The notes under the pieces are model-generated. The model did no database searches and was not told the origin of the DNA. It saw only the letters and a list, made by a program, of their open reading frames with translations. Position numbers and translations under genes: made by a program. DNA of 64,000 bases. Origin: Lysobacter sp. GTDB taxonomy: Bacteria > Pseudomonadota > Gammaproteobacteria > Xanthomonadales > Xanthomonadaceae. This document shows positions 1 to 10,860 of this stretch, piece after piece (positions within the stretch are counted from its first letter, which is position 1; the number at the start of each line of letters is the position of its first letter). The stretch spans positions 3,368,001-3,432,000 of the forward strand of contig JABFRN010000001.1 of assembly GCA_013141175.1 (NCBI GenBank), given 5' to 3'.

Positions 1-1168
1 GCGGCGCCTTGCGGTAGTCGATGTGCACGACCACCGACAGCGGCAGATTGGGCTCGAACGCGTCCTTGGTGATCAGCGTGATCTCGCGGAGGTTGGAATC
101 GAAGCGCGAGCCGCTTTCGCCGGATTTCCACATCAGCACGAAGTTGGTGGTCGGCACCAGCTCGATCTTGCCCGCGTAGGTGTTGAACGCGTATTTGCCG
201 GGCATCAGCGGGTCCTGCCAGACGCCGCGACAGCCGTTCTGGACCAGTTCGCCGTGGCTGTAGTCCTTGCCGGTGATGTCCTCGCCCTTGCCGCCGGTGT
301 AGGACACGACCACGCCGACGTGGCCGACCGGGATGATCGTCTTCTTGATGAATTCGACGGTCGCGAACAAACGGTTGATGTAGTACGTGCCTTCGACCAG
401 TACGCGTTCCTGTCGACCGCGCTTGCCGCCTGCGGCGAGGAATTTCTCGGGCTCCTGGAACGAGTTGTGGTCGTCGCCGACATCGGGCGCCAGCAGTTCG
501 TCCTTCGGAAGGCCGGGGCCGTCCATCACGGTGACGATGGCGAGCTGGTCGGATTCGTGCGCGCCGGCGTCTTCCTTGATCACCACCGGCACGAACGCCG
601 AGCGCATGTCGAGCACATCGCGCATCTTGGCGTAGTAGGCCTGTTCGTCGCTGGCGAGGGTGAGCGAGTAGGTGGCTTCCTCGGTCATGACCACGAACAT
701 CACCGGGTTGATGATGTGGGTACCTTCGCGCAGGACCTTGCGCTGCGGGCCTTTCTGCCCGTTGGCGGTCAGGAATGCGCGCACATCGCGGAAATCCGAA
801 GCGAGCGCGTTGTCGGCGAGGGTCTGGCCGGCGGGCAGGTCGTGACCGTCGCGTGCGAACACGTAGCCGATCTTGCCCTGGGTGACCGAGACCATCGGAT
901 GGATGTGCACGCGATACTGGAACGGGAAGAAGAAATGGAAGCCGCCGCGCAGGAGGTCGGGCTGGTAGCCGGCTTCGCCGCCTAGGGCGAGCAGGCCGCT
1001 CTGCACGGAGCCGGATGCGCTCCACAGCTTTTCGACGACGCCGATCTTGTCGTTCGGGATGTATCGGATGACGCCGGAGAAATACAGCAGTGCGCCGATC
1101 GCGCACAAGGAAGCCAAAACGATGCCGGCCGCGAACAGCCAGCTCATATCAGAGGAGGTGCTGAACAT
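1..1168 (-). CDS. SPFH-domain (flotillin/band 7-like) membrane protein, C-terminus beyond window
   Basis: About 389 residues are readable without a stop before the window edge, so the gene is truncated here and not necessarily in the cell. An N-terminal hydrophobic segment (about residues 10-30) is followed by YIPNDKIGVVEKLW, the entry into an SPFH/band-7 domain, and later by VLVEGTYYINRLFATVEF and VPVGHVGVV-like repeats of the same fold. SPFH proteins oligomerise at membranes and scaffold microdomains; the client here is unknown. The ATG is preceded by AGGAAAC at suitable spacing. It diverges from the H-NOX gene. Family assignment is good, specific role unknown. Confidence 0.8.
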   Translation of the reverse strand, partial: MFSTSSDMSWLFAAGIVLASLCAIGALLYFSGVIRYIPNDKIGVVEKLWSASGSVQSGLLALGGEAGYQPDLLRGGFHFFFPFQYRVHIHPMVSVTQGKIGYVFARDGHDLPAGQTLADNALASDFRDVRAFLTANGQKGPQRKVLREGTHIINPVMFVVMTEEATYSLTLASDEQAYYAKMRDVLDMRSAFVPVVIKEDAGAHESDQLAIVTVMDGPGLPKDELLAPDVGDDHNSFQEPEKFLAAGGKRGRQERVLVEGTYYINRLFATVEFIKKTIIPVGHVGVVVSYTGGKGEDITGKDYSHGELVQNGCRGVWQDPLMPGKYAFNTYAGKIELVPTTNFVLMWKSGESGSRFDSNLREITLITKDAFEPNLPLSVVVHIDYRKAP

Positions 1169-1614
1169 GGATATGTTTCCTGGGAATAAGAGATGCGCGT
1201 TCGGCAGGCACGTCCGGAAGCTGGTTTCGACGTCGGCAGAGATGTCGCAACGGACACCGACGGACAGCAGCTTGATGTGTAAAGACGTTGGAGACGTGGC
1301 CGGAGAAAGGGATGAAACGCCGAACGGCATGCGCATTATGCGCTTTTCCAAGGGCGTGGGTGGGCCTGGGGTGGTACTCCGAGGGCGGTGCGGGATACCT
1401 CAATCGAAACAAGCACATGCCGATCCGCGACCGCGGAAAGGCGACGGCGGAGGTCGCTGACGGAGGCGCTGGCGCGAGGGCGGCTTGCGGCCCGGCCCGG
1501 AATGTGTGATTAATTGACGCCATCAATCAACAAGGACGTCCTCGGCCCCGGTCGATGCGGGTCGCCGTCACAGCGAGCCGACACCCGGGGGGAACGGAGG
1601 CCGCATGGGGGAGC
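1169..1614. other. Divergent intergenic region between SPFH gene and H-NOX gene
   Basis: This 446-nt stretch separates two divergent genes and must carry both promoters. I find no reading frame with protein-like composition in it. The only clear structure is a short palindrome at 1513-1527 in a locally AT-rich patch. Confidence 0.6.
1513..1527. promoter_or_regulatory. Palindromic operator-like site upstream of H-NOX gene
   Basis: ATTGACGCCATCAAT is a perfect 5+5 palindrome with a 5-nt centre, lying about 90 nt upstream of the H-NOX start in an AT-rich patch. It resembles the TTGAT-N4-ATCAA box of FNR/DNR-type regulators but is one base shorter, so it may be a different operator or chance. 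Confidence 0.25.
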
Positions 1615-2160
1615 ATGTACGGAGTCATCTTCGATTTTCTGCGCAGCTATGTCATCGAGCGCCATGGCGGCCGGGCCACATGGGACGCGCTGCTGGCCGA
1701 GGCCGGCATCGGCTACAAGGTCTACTTCCCGGTGGCCCAGTATCCCGACGAGGAAATGGTCACGCTGGCGACCACCGCCGCGCGGATGCTCAACGTGCCG
1801 ATCACTGCGGTGCTCGAGGATTTCGGCCAATTCGTCGGACCTTCGCTCGTCACGTATTACGAGATGTTCGTCAGGCCGGAATGGAAGACCTTCGATGTGC
1901 TGGAGAACGCCAGCTCGAAGATCCACGACGCGATCCACCGCCACAACCCCAGGCGGAATCCGCCGAAACTCATCGCGAGCCGGACCGGCGAACACCAGAT
2001 GGTGTTGACCTACCAGTCGGATCGCAAGCTGTGTTTCGTCGCCAAGGGCATCATCTTCGGCTTGTCGAAGAAATACGGCGAAGACATCCAGGTCCGCGAG
2101 ACGCAGTGCATGCATTCGGGCGCGGAACGCTGCCGTTTCGAGATCGAAAGGCGCGAGTGA
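1615..2160 (+). CDS. Stand-alone H-NOX (HNOB) haem nitric oxide/oxygen sensor
   Basis: 181 residues, the length of a single HNOB domain. It starts MYGVIFDFL, as H-NOX proteins do, which decides this ATG over an in-frame upstream one at 1555. The likely proximal haem ligand is H104 (in KIHDAI) and the YxSxR haem-propionate motif is Y133-S135-R137 (YQSDR), both within a residue or two of their usual positions. It ends with the paired cysteines CMHSGAERCRF typical of the family. H-NOX proteins bind NO (and sometimes O2) on ferrous haem and control a partner kinase or cyclase, normally encoded next door. Here the neighbours are an SPFH protein and leuS, so the partner is not evident. Confidence 0.93.
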   Translation: MYGVIFDFLRSYVIERHGGRATWDALLAEAGIGYKVYFPVAQYPDEEMVTLATTAARMLNVPITAVLEDFGQFVGPSLVTYYEMFVRPEWKTFDVLENASSKIHDAIHRHNPRRNPPKLIASRTGEHQMVLTYQSDRKLCFVAKGIIFGLSKKYGEDIQVRETQCMHSGAERCRFEIERRE

Positions 2161-2200
2161 GCTCGGCATGAGGGGGCCGGAACTCCTGCGGATCATGTAA

Positions 2201-4888
<2,688 letters not shown>

Positions 4889-4936
4889 ACCGTACCGCTG
4901 CTTGCCCGTCGCTTCCGCCTCCGCCAGACTGCGCCC

Positions 4937-5488
4937 ATGAAAAGTTTCCGCTCCGTCATCGTCCTGTCGTTGCTGCTGCCGCTGGCCGGCTGTGGCTTCC
5001 AACTCCGCAATGCGCTGGTGTTGCCGCCCGATATGGGCCCGGTCGCGGTGACCGCACGCGACCCCTACAGCCCGCTCGCCGATGCGCTGGCGCGTTCGCT
5101 GGAGCGCGCAGGCGCCACGCCAGCGGCGGCCGATGCGGTGCAGACGTCGACCAGGCTGGAAATCCTGTCCGAGAAATGGGTCGACCTGCCGATCGCGGTC
5201 GACACCCTTGGACGCGCGCAGGAGTACAGCCTGCGCTACGCGGTGGTCTTCCAATTGCGCAAGCCGGGCGCCGCGATGGCCGATGACGGTACCTCCGAAG
5301 ACCGCATGCTGGTGCCGCAACAGGCTGTGGAGCTGTCCCGCGACTACATCGCGCCGGCCAGCGACTCGATCGGCCGCAACAGCGAACGCGAGCTGCTGGG
5401 GAGCGAAATGCGCAAGGACATGAACGCCGCGATCCTGCGCCGGATCGACGCCGCACTGCGCACCACCAAGGCTGCGACAGCGCCCTGA
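4937..5488 (+). CDS. lptE: LPS-assembly lipoprotein LptE
   Basis: 183-residue outer-membrane lipoprotein. A signal peptide ends in the lipobox LAGC, followed by GFQLR, the sequence that typically follows the acylated cysteine in LptE. LptE sits inside the LptD barrel and is needed to deliver lipopolysaccharide to the cell surface. It lies 48 nt after leuS and 33 nt before holA, the standard order, which supports the name even though LptE sequences diverge strongly. The C-terminal half contains SERELLGSEMRKDMNAAILRRI-type helix, as expected. Confidence 0.92.
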   Translation: MKSFRSVIVLSLLLPLAGCGFQLRNALVLPPDMGPVAVTARDPYSPLADALARSLERAGATPAAADAVQTSTRLEILSEKWVDLPIAVDTLGRAQEYSLRYAVVFQLRKPGAAMADDGTSEDRMLVPQQAVELSRDYIAPASDSIGRNSERELLGSEMRKDMNAAILRRIDAALRTTKAATAP

Positions 5489-5521
5489 GCGGGCGATCGC
5501 CGTGGCTCGCACGACACCGCA

Positions 5522-6580
5522 ATGGAACTGACCCCGGAACGTCTCGCCGCGCAACTCGCCGGTGAGCCGCTGCGGCCGGCCTATCTGATCGCCGGCCCGG
5601 AAACCCTGCGGGTACTGGAAGCCGCCGACGCCGTGCGCGCGCAGGCGCGCGCCGAGGGCATCGGCGAGCGCGAAGTGTTCGACGCCGACGGCCGCGATTT
5701 CGACTGGAACCAGCTTGCGCAAAGCGTCAACGCGCCCAGTCTGTTCGCGTCGCGCCGGGTGCTGGAAGTACGGCTGCCGTCGGCCAAGCCGGGCAAGGAC
5801 GGCGCCGAATTCATCTCGGAGTTCTGTGCGCATCCGCCAAACGACGTGGTCCTGCTCATCACCGGCGAGGACTGGAGCCGCCAGCACGGCGGCAAGTGGA
5901 GCGAAGCCATCGCGCGCGTCGGCCACCACGCCATCGCCTGGGCCCTGAAACCGCATGAAATGCCCGAGTGGGTCGAGCGCCGCTTGCGCGCGCGTGGCCT
6001 GCGCGCCGACCGCGACGCGGTCGAGCGGCTGGTCGAACGTGTCGAGGGCAATCTGCTCGCCGCCGCACAGGAAATCGACAAGCTCGCGCTGCTGTCCGAC
6101 GGCGAATCGATCGATCTGGCGCGGATGGAATCCTATGTCGCGGATGCCGCGCGCTTCGATATCTTCAGGCTGCTCGACGCCACCCTCAACGGCCAACCGG
6201 CACAGGCGCTGCGGATGCTCCACGGGCTGCGTGCGGAAGGCGAGGCGGTGCCGGCGCTGATGGGCATGCTGGTCATGGAACTGCAGCGCGCCGCCGCGCT
6301 GGCGCGGGTGCAGGCCAAGGGCGGCAACCTGGCCGCCGAATTCAAGGCGCAGCGTGTGTGGGACGCCAAGCAGGCGGTCTACCGCCGTGCGCTGCAGCGC
6401 CACGATGCCGCGCGCTGGGAGCGTTTCGTGGTCGAGGCCGGGCGCGTCGACCGCATCGCCAAGGGCCGCCCGCGCATCGGCGAGGAACCGGCCGATGCCT
6501 GGCTGGCGCTGGAACGCCTGCTGCTGGCCGTCGCCGATGCGCGCGGGAGTTCGCTGCTGTCGACGCGGGCGGTGGGCTGA
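5522..6580 (+). CDS. holA: DNA polymerase III delta subunit
   Basis: 352 residues, the usual size of HolA (about 343). The delta subunit belongs to the clamp loader and opens the beta sliding clamp. The N-terminal ...PLRPAYLIAGPETL and central QEIDKLALLS blocks are characteristic of the family. Its stop codon overlaps the start of nadD (TGATG), so translation is probably coupled. Position between lptE and nadD is conserved. Confidence 0.95.
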   Translation: MELTPERLAAQLAGEPLRPAYLIAGPETLRVLEAADAVRAQARAEGIGEREVFDADGRDFDWNQLAQSVNAPSLFASRRVLEVRLPSAKPGKDGAEFISEFCAHPPNDVVLLITGEDWSRQHGGKWSEAIARVGHHAIAWALKPHEMPEWVERRLRARGLRADRDAVERLVERVEGNLLAAAQEIDKLALLSDGESIDLARMESYVADAARFDIFRLLDATLNGQPAQALRMLHGLRAEGEAVPALMGMLVMELQRAAALARVQAKGGNLAAEFKAQRVWDAKQAVYRRALQRHDAARWERFVVEAGRVDRIAKGRPRIGEEPADAWLALERLLLAVADARGSSLLSTRAVG

Positions 6581-7257
6581 TGTCGCTGCCCCTGCGCGCG
6601 TTCTATGGTGGCACCTTCGATCCGGTGCACAACGGCCATCTCGCGATTGCGCTTGCCGCGCGCGAAACACTCGGCACCACGATCTGGATGATGCCCGCCG
6701 CGGATCCGCCGCATCGCGATGCTCCGGGCGCAGACGCCGGGGATCGCGCGGCGATGCTGGAGCTGGCGATCCAGGGACTGGCCGGACTGCGCGTGGACCG
6801 CCGCGAACTGCAGCGCGACACCCCCAGCTACACCATCGACACGCTGCGCGAATTGCGCGCGAAGCATGGCGATGCCGCGCCGCTGGCGTTCCTGATCGGC
6901 GCCGACAGCCTGCATGGCCTGGCGACCTGGAAAGAGCCCGAGGCATTGCTCGCCGGTGCGCACTGGGTCGTGGCCGAACGTCCCGGCAGTGCGCTGGACG
7001 AACACTTGCCGCCCGAGGTCGCCCGATTGGTCGGTGCGCGCTGGACCCTGAACGCGGCAGCGCTGCGCGAGAGCCCGGGCGGCAAGGTGCTGCGTCTGCG
7101 CCAACCGCCGCACGGTGAATCCGCGACCCAGATCCGGCGCCGGATCGCCGCTGGCGAGACCTGGCACCACCTGCTGCCGCTCGCGGTGTCGCGCTACATC
7201 GTCGAGCACGGCCTGTATGGCGCCACATCCCGGCCCGCTGTGGCGCCGGGGGTATAA
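6580..7257 (+). CDS. nadD: Nicotinate-nucleotide adenylyltransferase
   Basis: 225 residues. NadD joins nicotinate mononucleotide and ATP to give deamido-NAD, a core step of NAD biosynthesis. GGTFDPVHNGH near the N-terminus is the nucleotidyltransferase GxFDPxHxGH motif, and SATQIR near the C-terminus corresponds to the ISSTxIR ATP-binding motif. The ATG overlaps the holA stop; a longer upstream frame is not supported by homology. Confidence 0.96.
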   Translation: MSLPLRAFYGGTFDPVHNGHLAIALAARETLGTTIWMMPAADPPHRDAPGADAGDRAAMLELAIQGLAGLRVDRRELQRDTPSYTIDTLRELRAKHGDAAPLAFLIGADSLHGLATWKEPEALLAGAHWVVAERPGSALDEHLPPEVARLVGARWTLNAAALRESPGGKVLRLRQPPHGESATQIRRRIAAGETWHHLLPLAVSRYIVEHGLYGATSRPAVAPGV

Positions 7258-7284
7258 TTCCGGCATTCCAAGCGAGGATCGCTC

Positions 7285-7686
7285 TTGTCAAACTCGAAAA
7301 ACGCGCACGTGATCAAAACCGTGCTGCCCAACCCGGCGCCGTCGGCCGAAGCGCTGCTGCGCCAGGTCCGCCTGGCATTGGAAGACCTCAAGGCCAAGGA
7401 CGCCATCGAGATCGATGTCCGCGGCAAGACCAGCGTCTGCGATTACATGGTCATCGCGTCCGGCACCTCCACCCGTCACGTGAAGTCGATCGCCGACGAA
7501 GCCGTGCGCAAAGTCAAAGAGCTCGATGTCATGCCGCTCGGCGTCGAAGGCGAGCGTGAGGCCGAATGGGTGCTGGTCGACCTCGGCGACGTCGTGCTCC
7601 ATGTGATGCTGCCGCGCGTCCGCGAGTTCTACGCGCTGGAGCGGCTGTGGACGGTGGGCGATCAGCCGCCGGGCGCCGAAGACTGA
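7285..7686 (+). CDS. rsfS: Ribosome silencing factor RsfS
   Basis: 133 residues of the DUF143/Iojap family. RsfS binds ribosomal protein uL14 and blocks subunit joining when nutrients are short. The core ...[23 protein letters not shown]-type block and the ending [10 protein letters not shown] are diagnostic. The best start is TTG at 7285, with GAGGA about 8 nt upstream. It lies 27 nt after nadD and 25 nt before rlmH. Confidence 0.95.
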   Translation: MSNSKNAHVIKTVLPNPAPSAEALLRQVRLALEDLKAKDAIEIDVRGKTSVCDYMVIASGTSTRHVKSIADEAVRKVKELDVMPLGVEGEREAEWVLVDLGDVVLHVMLPRVREFYALERLWTVGDQPPGAED

Positions 7687-7711
7687 CCGGCCCGACGCCA
7701 CCCGCGCGTCG

Positions 7712-8182
7712 ATGAAAGCCCGCCTCATCGCTGTCGGAGAGCGCGCACCCGCCTGGGTCGCGCAGGGTTTCAGCGAATATCAGAAGCGGTTGTCGCACTG
7801 GCTCCCGCTGGAGCTGATCGAAATCGAACCCGGTCTGCGCGGCAAAGGTCGCGACGCCGTGCGCGCGACCGCCGATGAAGGCGCCCGGGTGATGTCTGCA
7901 CTGCCGAAGTCGGCGTGCATCGTCGCTCTGGACGGTCGCGGCAGGATGCACAGCTCCGAACAGCTCGCCCAGCGGTTGGAACACTGGCGCGGCGGCGGTC
8001 GCGATCTCGCCTTCCTGATCGGCGGTCCGGAAGGGCACGCGCCGGAGGTGCTGGCCCGCGCGGACGAATCCTGGTCGCTCGGCCCGTTGACCCTGCCGCA
8101 TATGCTGGTGCGCTTGGTGTTGGCCGAACAGCTCTACCGTGCCGCCGCGCTGCTGGCGAACCACCCTTACCACCGCGCCTGA
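7712..8182 (+). CDS. rlmH: 23S rRNA pseudouridine-1915 N3-methyltransferase
   Basis: 156-residue SPOUT methyltransferase that modifies pseudouridine 1915 in helix 69 of 23S rRNA on assembled 70S ribosomes. FLIGGPEGH is the SAM-binding knot loop, and the C-terminus LPHMLVRLVLAEQLYRA...YHRA is the family signature. It closes the leuS operon, directly after rsfS as usual. Confidence 0.97.
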   Translation: MKARLIAVGERAPAWVAQGFSEYQKRLSHWLPLELIEIEPGLRGKGRDAVRATADEGARVMSALPKSACIVALDGRGRMHSSEQLAQRLEHWRGGGRDLAFLIGGPEGHAPEVLARADESWSLGPLTLPHMLVRLVLAEQLYRAAALLANHPYHRA

Positions 8183-8516
8183 TACGCGCGAGGCGGCGGA
8201 ATGCGGCGCATGCGGGCGATGGAATGCTGCGCATTCGGCGGTTCCGATGCTTCGATCGACGCATTATCCGGCTTCGCGATGGCCCGAAAAATGTGAGCAA
8301 GCTCAAAAAAAGCCGGAAAAACAACGACTAAGCGTCTATCGAGGACCACCGTCACGGTTTATTCCCGACGAGCTTGCATAGTTCGTGGGCGTTCCGGCAC
8401 CCGGCATCCCGTCGTCAACGCCTTGCAGGCCGGCACCGACTGCCTTGCAAGCCCATCCCCCATCGGCACTCTCACCGGTTCGCGTTCCCCCGCGCGACCG
8501 TGCAGCAGGAGATCCA
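8183..8516. other. Intergenic region between rlmH and the lipoprotein gene
   Basis: 334 nt with no convincing gene. A short AT-rich, A-rich tract near 8285-8325 and the sequence to 8516 probably carry the promoter of the downstream lipoprotein gene. I see no recognisable riboswitch or terminator with a T-run. Confidence 0.5.
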
Positions 8517-10571
8517 ATGCAAAGGCTTTACCCGTCCGTTTCCGTTTCCCTGGCCCTCGGCCGGTTCCTCGGCAAGTCCGTTCCGCTCCTTGCCCTCACG
8601 TTCGCGCTGGCCGCCTGCGACAGCAGCAATACACAGGTTCGGGTGTCGAGCCGTCCAGCAAAACAACCGGTCCAGGGCGAACCGCGCGATGGCGCTCTTG
8701 CGCAGTCGCGACAGACACCTCCGGTCGCGTCCGTCGCCCCATCCGCCGCGCCGCCGCTCACCACGAGCGCGGTCGGTACTGCGGTCAGCCCACGCGTCTC
8801 CAAACCGCTGATGCCCGCCGCCGAAACCATCGGCGTGGTCGATGTCCGCCTGCATCCGATCGAAGGCGTCGCCGCCGGCACTTCGCAGCTGGTGACCTTC
8901 GGTATTCCGTTTCCGCGCGATTCGATCACCGTCGCCGGTCTGTCGAAGCTGCGGGTGCTGAATGCCAAGGGTATCGAAATTCCGGCCCATGTCGAACAGC
9001 TCACCCCGTGGCGGCACATCAATACCCCCGCGCTCGACGGTACCTCGGTGCGCGTCGCGCGCGTGCAGATCCGCTACACCTTCACTGCGATCTATCCGAA
9101 CTTCGAGACCGTGCGCATCGAATGGGGCTACAGCAACCGCACCCAGTCGCTGGCCACGCTGGAGAATCCGCGCAACGGTTGGCAGCCGGTCACGACCGGC
9201 AGCTTCGTCGCCGGCGACGGGGTGTCCGAGCCCAAGGTCTACGCGGTGCTCCCGTCGGCGACGCTGAGCAAGGGCGTGCTGAAAATCGGCCCGATGCGTT
9301 CGTTCGCGCAGGAGATCGCCGCTACCCGCGACTCACCGACATTGATGGACGCCACCGAGCATTACCCCGAGTTCAACGAACAGATGTACGGCGCGAAGAA
9401 TTTCTTCTATGCGCACATCAACGAGGACGATCCGCTCGTCACCGCCGCCAATCAGATCCCCTACAAATCCGCTGAAGGCGAGCCCTGGCTGTACGACCGC
9501 GTGTCCGCGTTCTACGGCCTGTATTTCCGCAGCGGTTTCTTCAAGGTGCTGCGCGAATCGGTGCGCGCCTCCGAGTATTACCGGGTCAACCTGTATCCGC
9601 AGGGCACCACGCCGGACAGCGCGGTCGGTGCGTTCAAGCTCAAGAATCCGAGTCCATCCGCGTATATCGGCGCCAACGGCGCGATGTACAGCTATCCGGA
9701 GGGACTGGCCTATACGCATTGGCTGACCGGAGACGATCTGTCGAAGGACGGCGCCAAACTGGCGGCGAAAGCGCAGCAGGACGCCAACGATGAACCCGAC
9801 CGCTGGTCGACGACCAGCAGTTACACGGAGCGTCATATCGGCATCAAGCTCTCGGGCCTCGTCATCGGCTACGAACTGTTCGGCGACGTGCCGTACAAGA
9901 CCGGCGCCAGCCAGACCTATCGCGAGCGGGTCGTCACCCTCACCACCAATCTGATCTGGCACCAGAACGGCGGCGGCGGTGCATTGCCGGCGAACCGCGT
10001 GGATGGTGGACTGTGGAAGTACGGCGGCCAGGAAGGCAACGGCCCGCCCGGCACCACCAACCTGTTGGTGAGTTTCTGGCAGACGCCTTTCGTGATCGAT
10101 CCGATGGTGCGCGCCTATGTGCTGACCGACAACATCGAGATCGCGCATTTCATCCGCCGCACCGGCAACGCGCTGAAGTTCGCCGGGAAGTCCTACACGC
10201 CCGCGCAGCGCGATTACTTCACCGATGCGCCGGAAAACCTGCGTCTGGTCGACTACGTCACCTTCATCGACGGATCGACCTATGCCGCCGACGGCGTCGG
10301 GCCGGAACACGTGCTGTCCGTGGCTGGCGCGATGGCGTGGGCGTATTACTTCAGCAAAGTCACGCAGCAGCAGGACGACACGCTGAAGCAGGCCGCGAAC
10401 GAGCTGTATCGCACCTACGATTACGAATTGAACGAATGGATCCGTCCGGCAGGGCCGGCCAGCGGGCTCAGCGCGTACCGCAACAATCCGCCGCGCCGCT
10501 ACAACTGGACCTACAAGTCCACCGGCAGTCTGTCCTGGTGTCTGTCGGAAGTGCGCTGGGTGCGGGACTGA
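8517..10571 (+). CDS. Large lipoprotein with RIFT-barrel/PcRGLX-like N-terminal region
   Basis: 684 residues from the ATG at 8517, chosen because AGGAG lies 6 nt upstream and a signal peptide with lipobox LAAC follows; an in-frame upstream start would bury the signal. After a low-complexity linker, VTFGIPFPRDSI and PAHVEQLTPWR resemble the first RIFT-barrel domain of exo-rhamnogalacturonan lyase-like (PcRGLX/YetA) proteins. The rest has long aromatic-rich stretches such as WLYDRVSAFYGLYFRSG, which could be an alpha-helical toroid. It stands alone, so no pathway is implied. The lipoprotein call is firm, the fold call tentative. Confidence 0.65.
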   Translation: MQRLYPSVSVSLALGRFLGKSVPLLALTFALAACDSSNTQVRVSSRPAKQPVQGEPRDGALAQSRQTPPVASVAPSAAPPLTTSAVGTAVSPRVSKPLMPAAETIGVVDVRLHPIEGVAAGTSQLVTFGIPFPRDSITVAGLSKLRVLNAKGIEIPAHVEQLTPWRHINTPALDGTSVRVARVQIRYTFTAIYPNFETVRIEWGYSNRTQSLATLENPRNGWQPVTTGSFVAGDGVSEPKVYAVLPSATLSKGVLKIGPMRSFAQEIAATRDSPTLMDATEHYPEFNEQMYGAKNFFYAHINEDDPLVTAANQIPYKSAEGEPWLYDRVSAFYGLYFRSGFFKVLRESVRASEYYRVNLYPQGTTPDSAVGAFKLKNPSPSAYIGANGAMYSYPEGLAYTHWLTGDDLSKDGAKLAAKAQQDANDEPDRWSTTSSYTERHIGIKLSGLVIGYELFGDVPYKTGASQTYRERVVTLTTNLIWHQNGGGGALPANRVDGGLWKYGGQEGNGPPGTTNLLVSFWQTPFVIDPMVRAYVLTDNIEIAHFIRRTGNALKFAGKSYTPAQRDYFTDAPENLRLVDYVTFIDGSTYAADGVGPEHVLSVAGAMAWAYYFSKVTQQQDDTLKQAANELYRTYDYELNEWIRPAGPASGLSAYRNNPPRRYNWTYKSTGSLSWCLSEVRWVRD

Positions 10572-10617
10572 CGCCGCGGATGCGGCGCCAGCCCGGCGCC
10601 GCTTGGTTGGGTGTTGA

Positions 10618-10860
10618 AAAACGCACTCCGTGTGCGTTTGACTCGCCGCATCCGCGCGGCTCGCCCCTTCGGGGTCAGCTTCGCTGTTCGCGCCGGCTCC
10701 TGCCGGCGCAGTCAATCGCAAGTCCGGCACATGTCCGGACTTGCTCACGACGAATCAACCGCTTGCGCGCTTGTTTCGTCGTGGCGGCCATCCATGGCCG
10801 CCCTGACAGGCTGTCTTCAACAGTCTGTCTCCAACAGCCTGTTAGCCCGCGAAGCGCGGG
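10618..10860. repeat. Run of eight consecutive hairpins
   Basis: Back-to-back inverted repeats: 10619-10626/10632-10639 (8 bp), 10664-10667/10671-10674 (4 bp), 10690-10697/10702-10709 (8 bp), 10718-10727/10735-10744 (10 bp), 10747-10754/10775-10782 (8 bp), 10783-10791/10794-10802 (9 bp, 2-nt loop), 10806-10814/10834-10842 (9 bp) and 10847-10852/10855-10860 (6 bp, inside the ene-reductase C-terminus). All stems are perfect. The region lies between converging genes and encodes no protein. Confidence 0.7.

Noticed and set aside
1514-1526. FNR/DNR box upstream of the H-NOX gene
   Set aside because: TTGACGCCATCAA is 13 nt, one short of the TTGAT-N4-ATCAA consensus, so I list it only as a palindrome.
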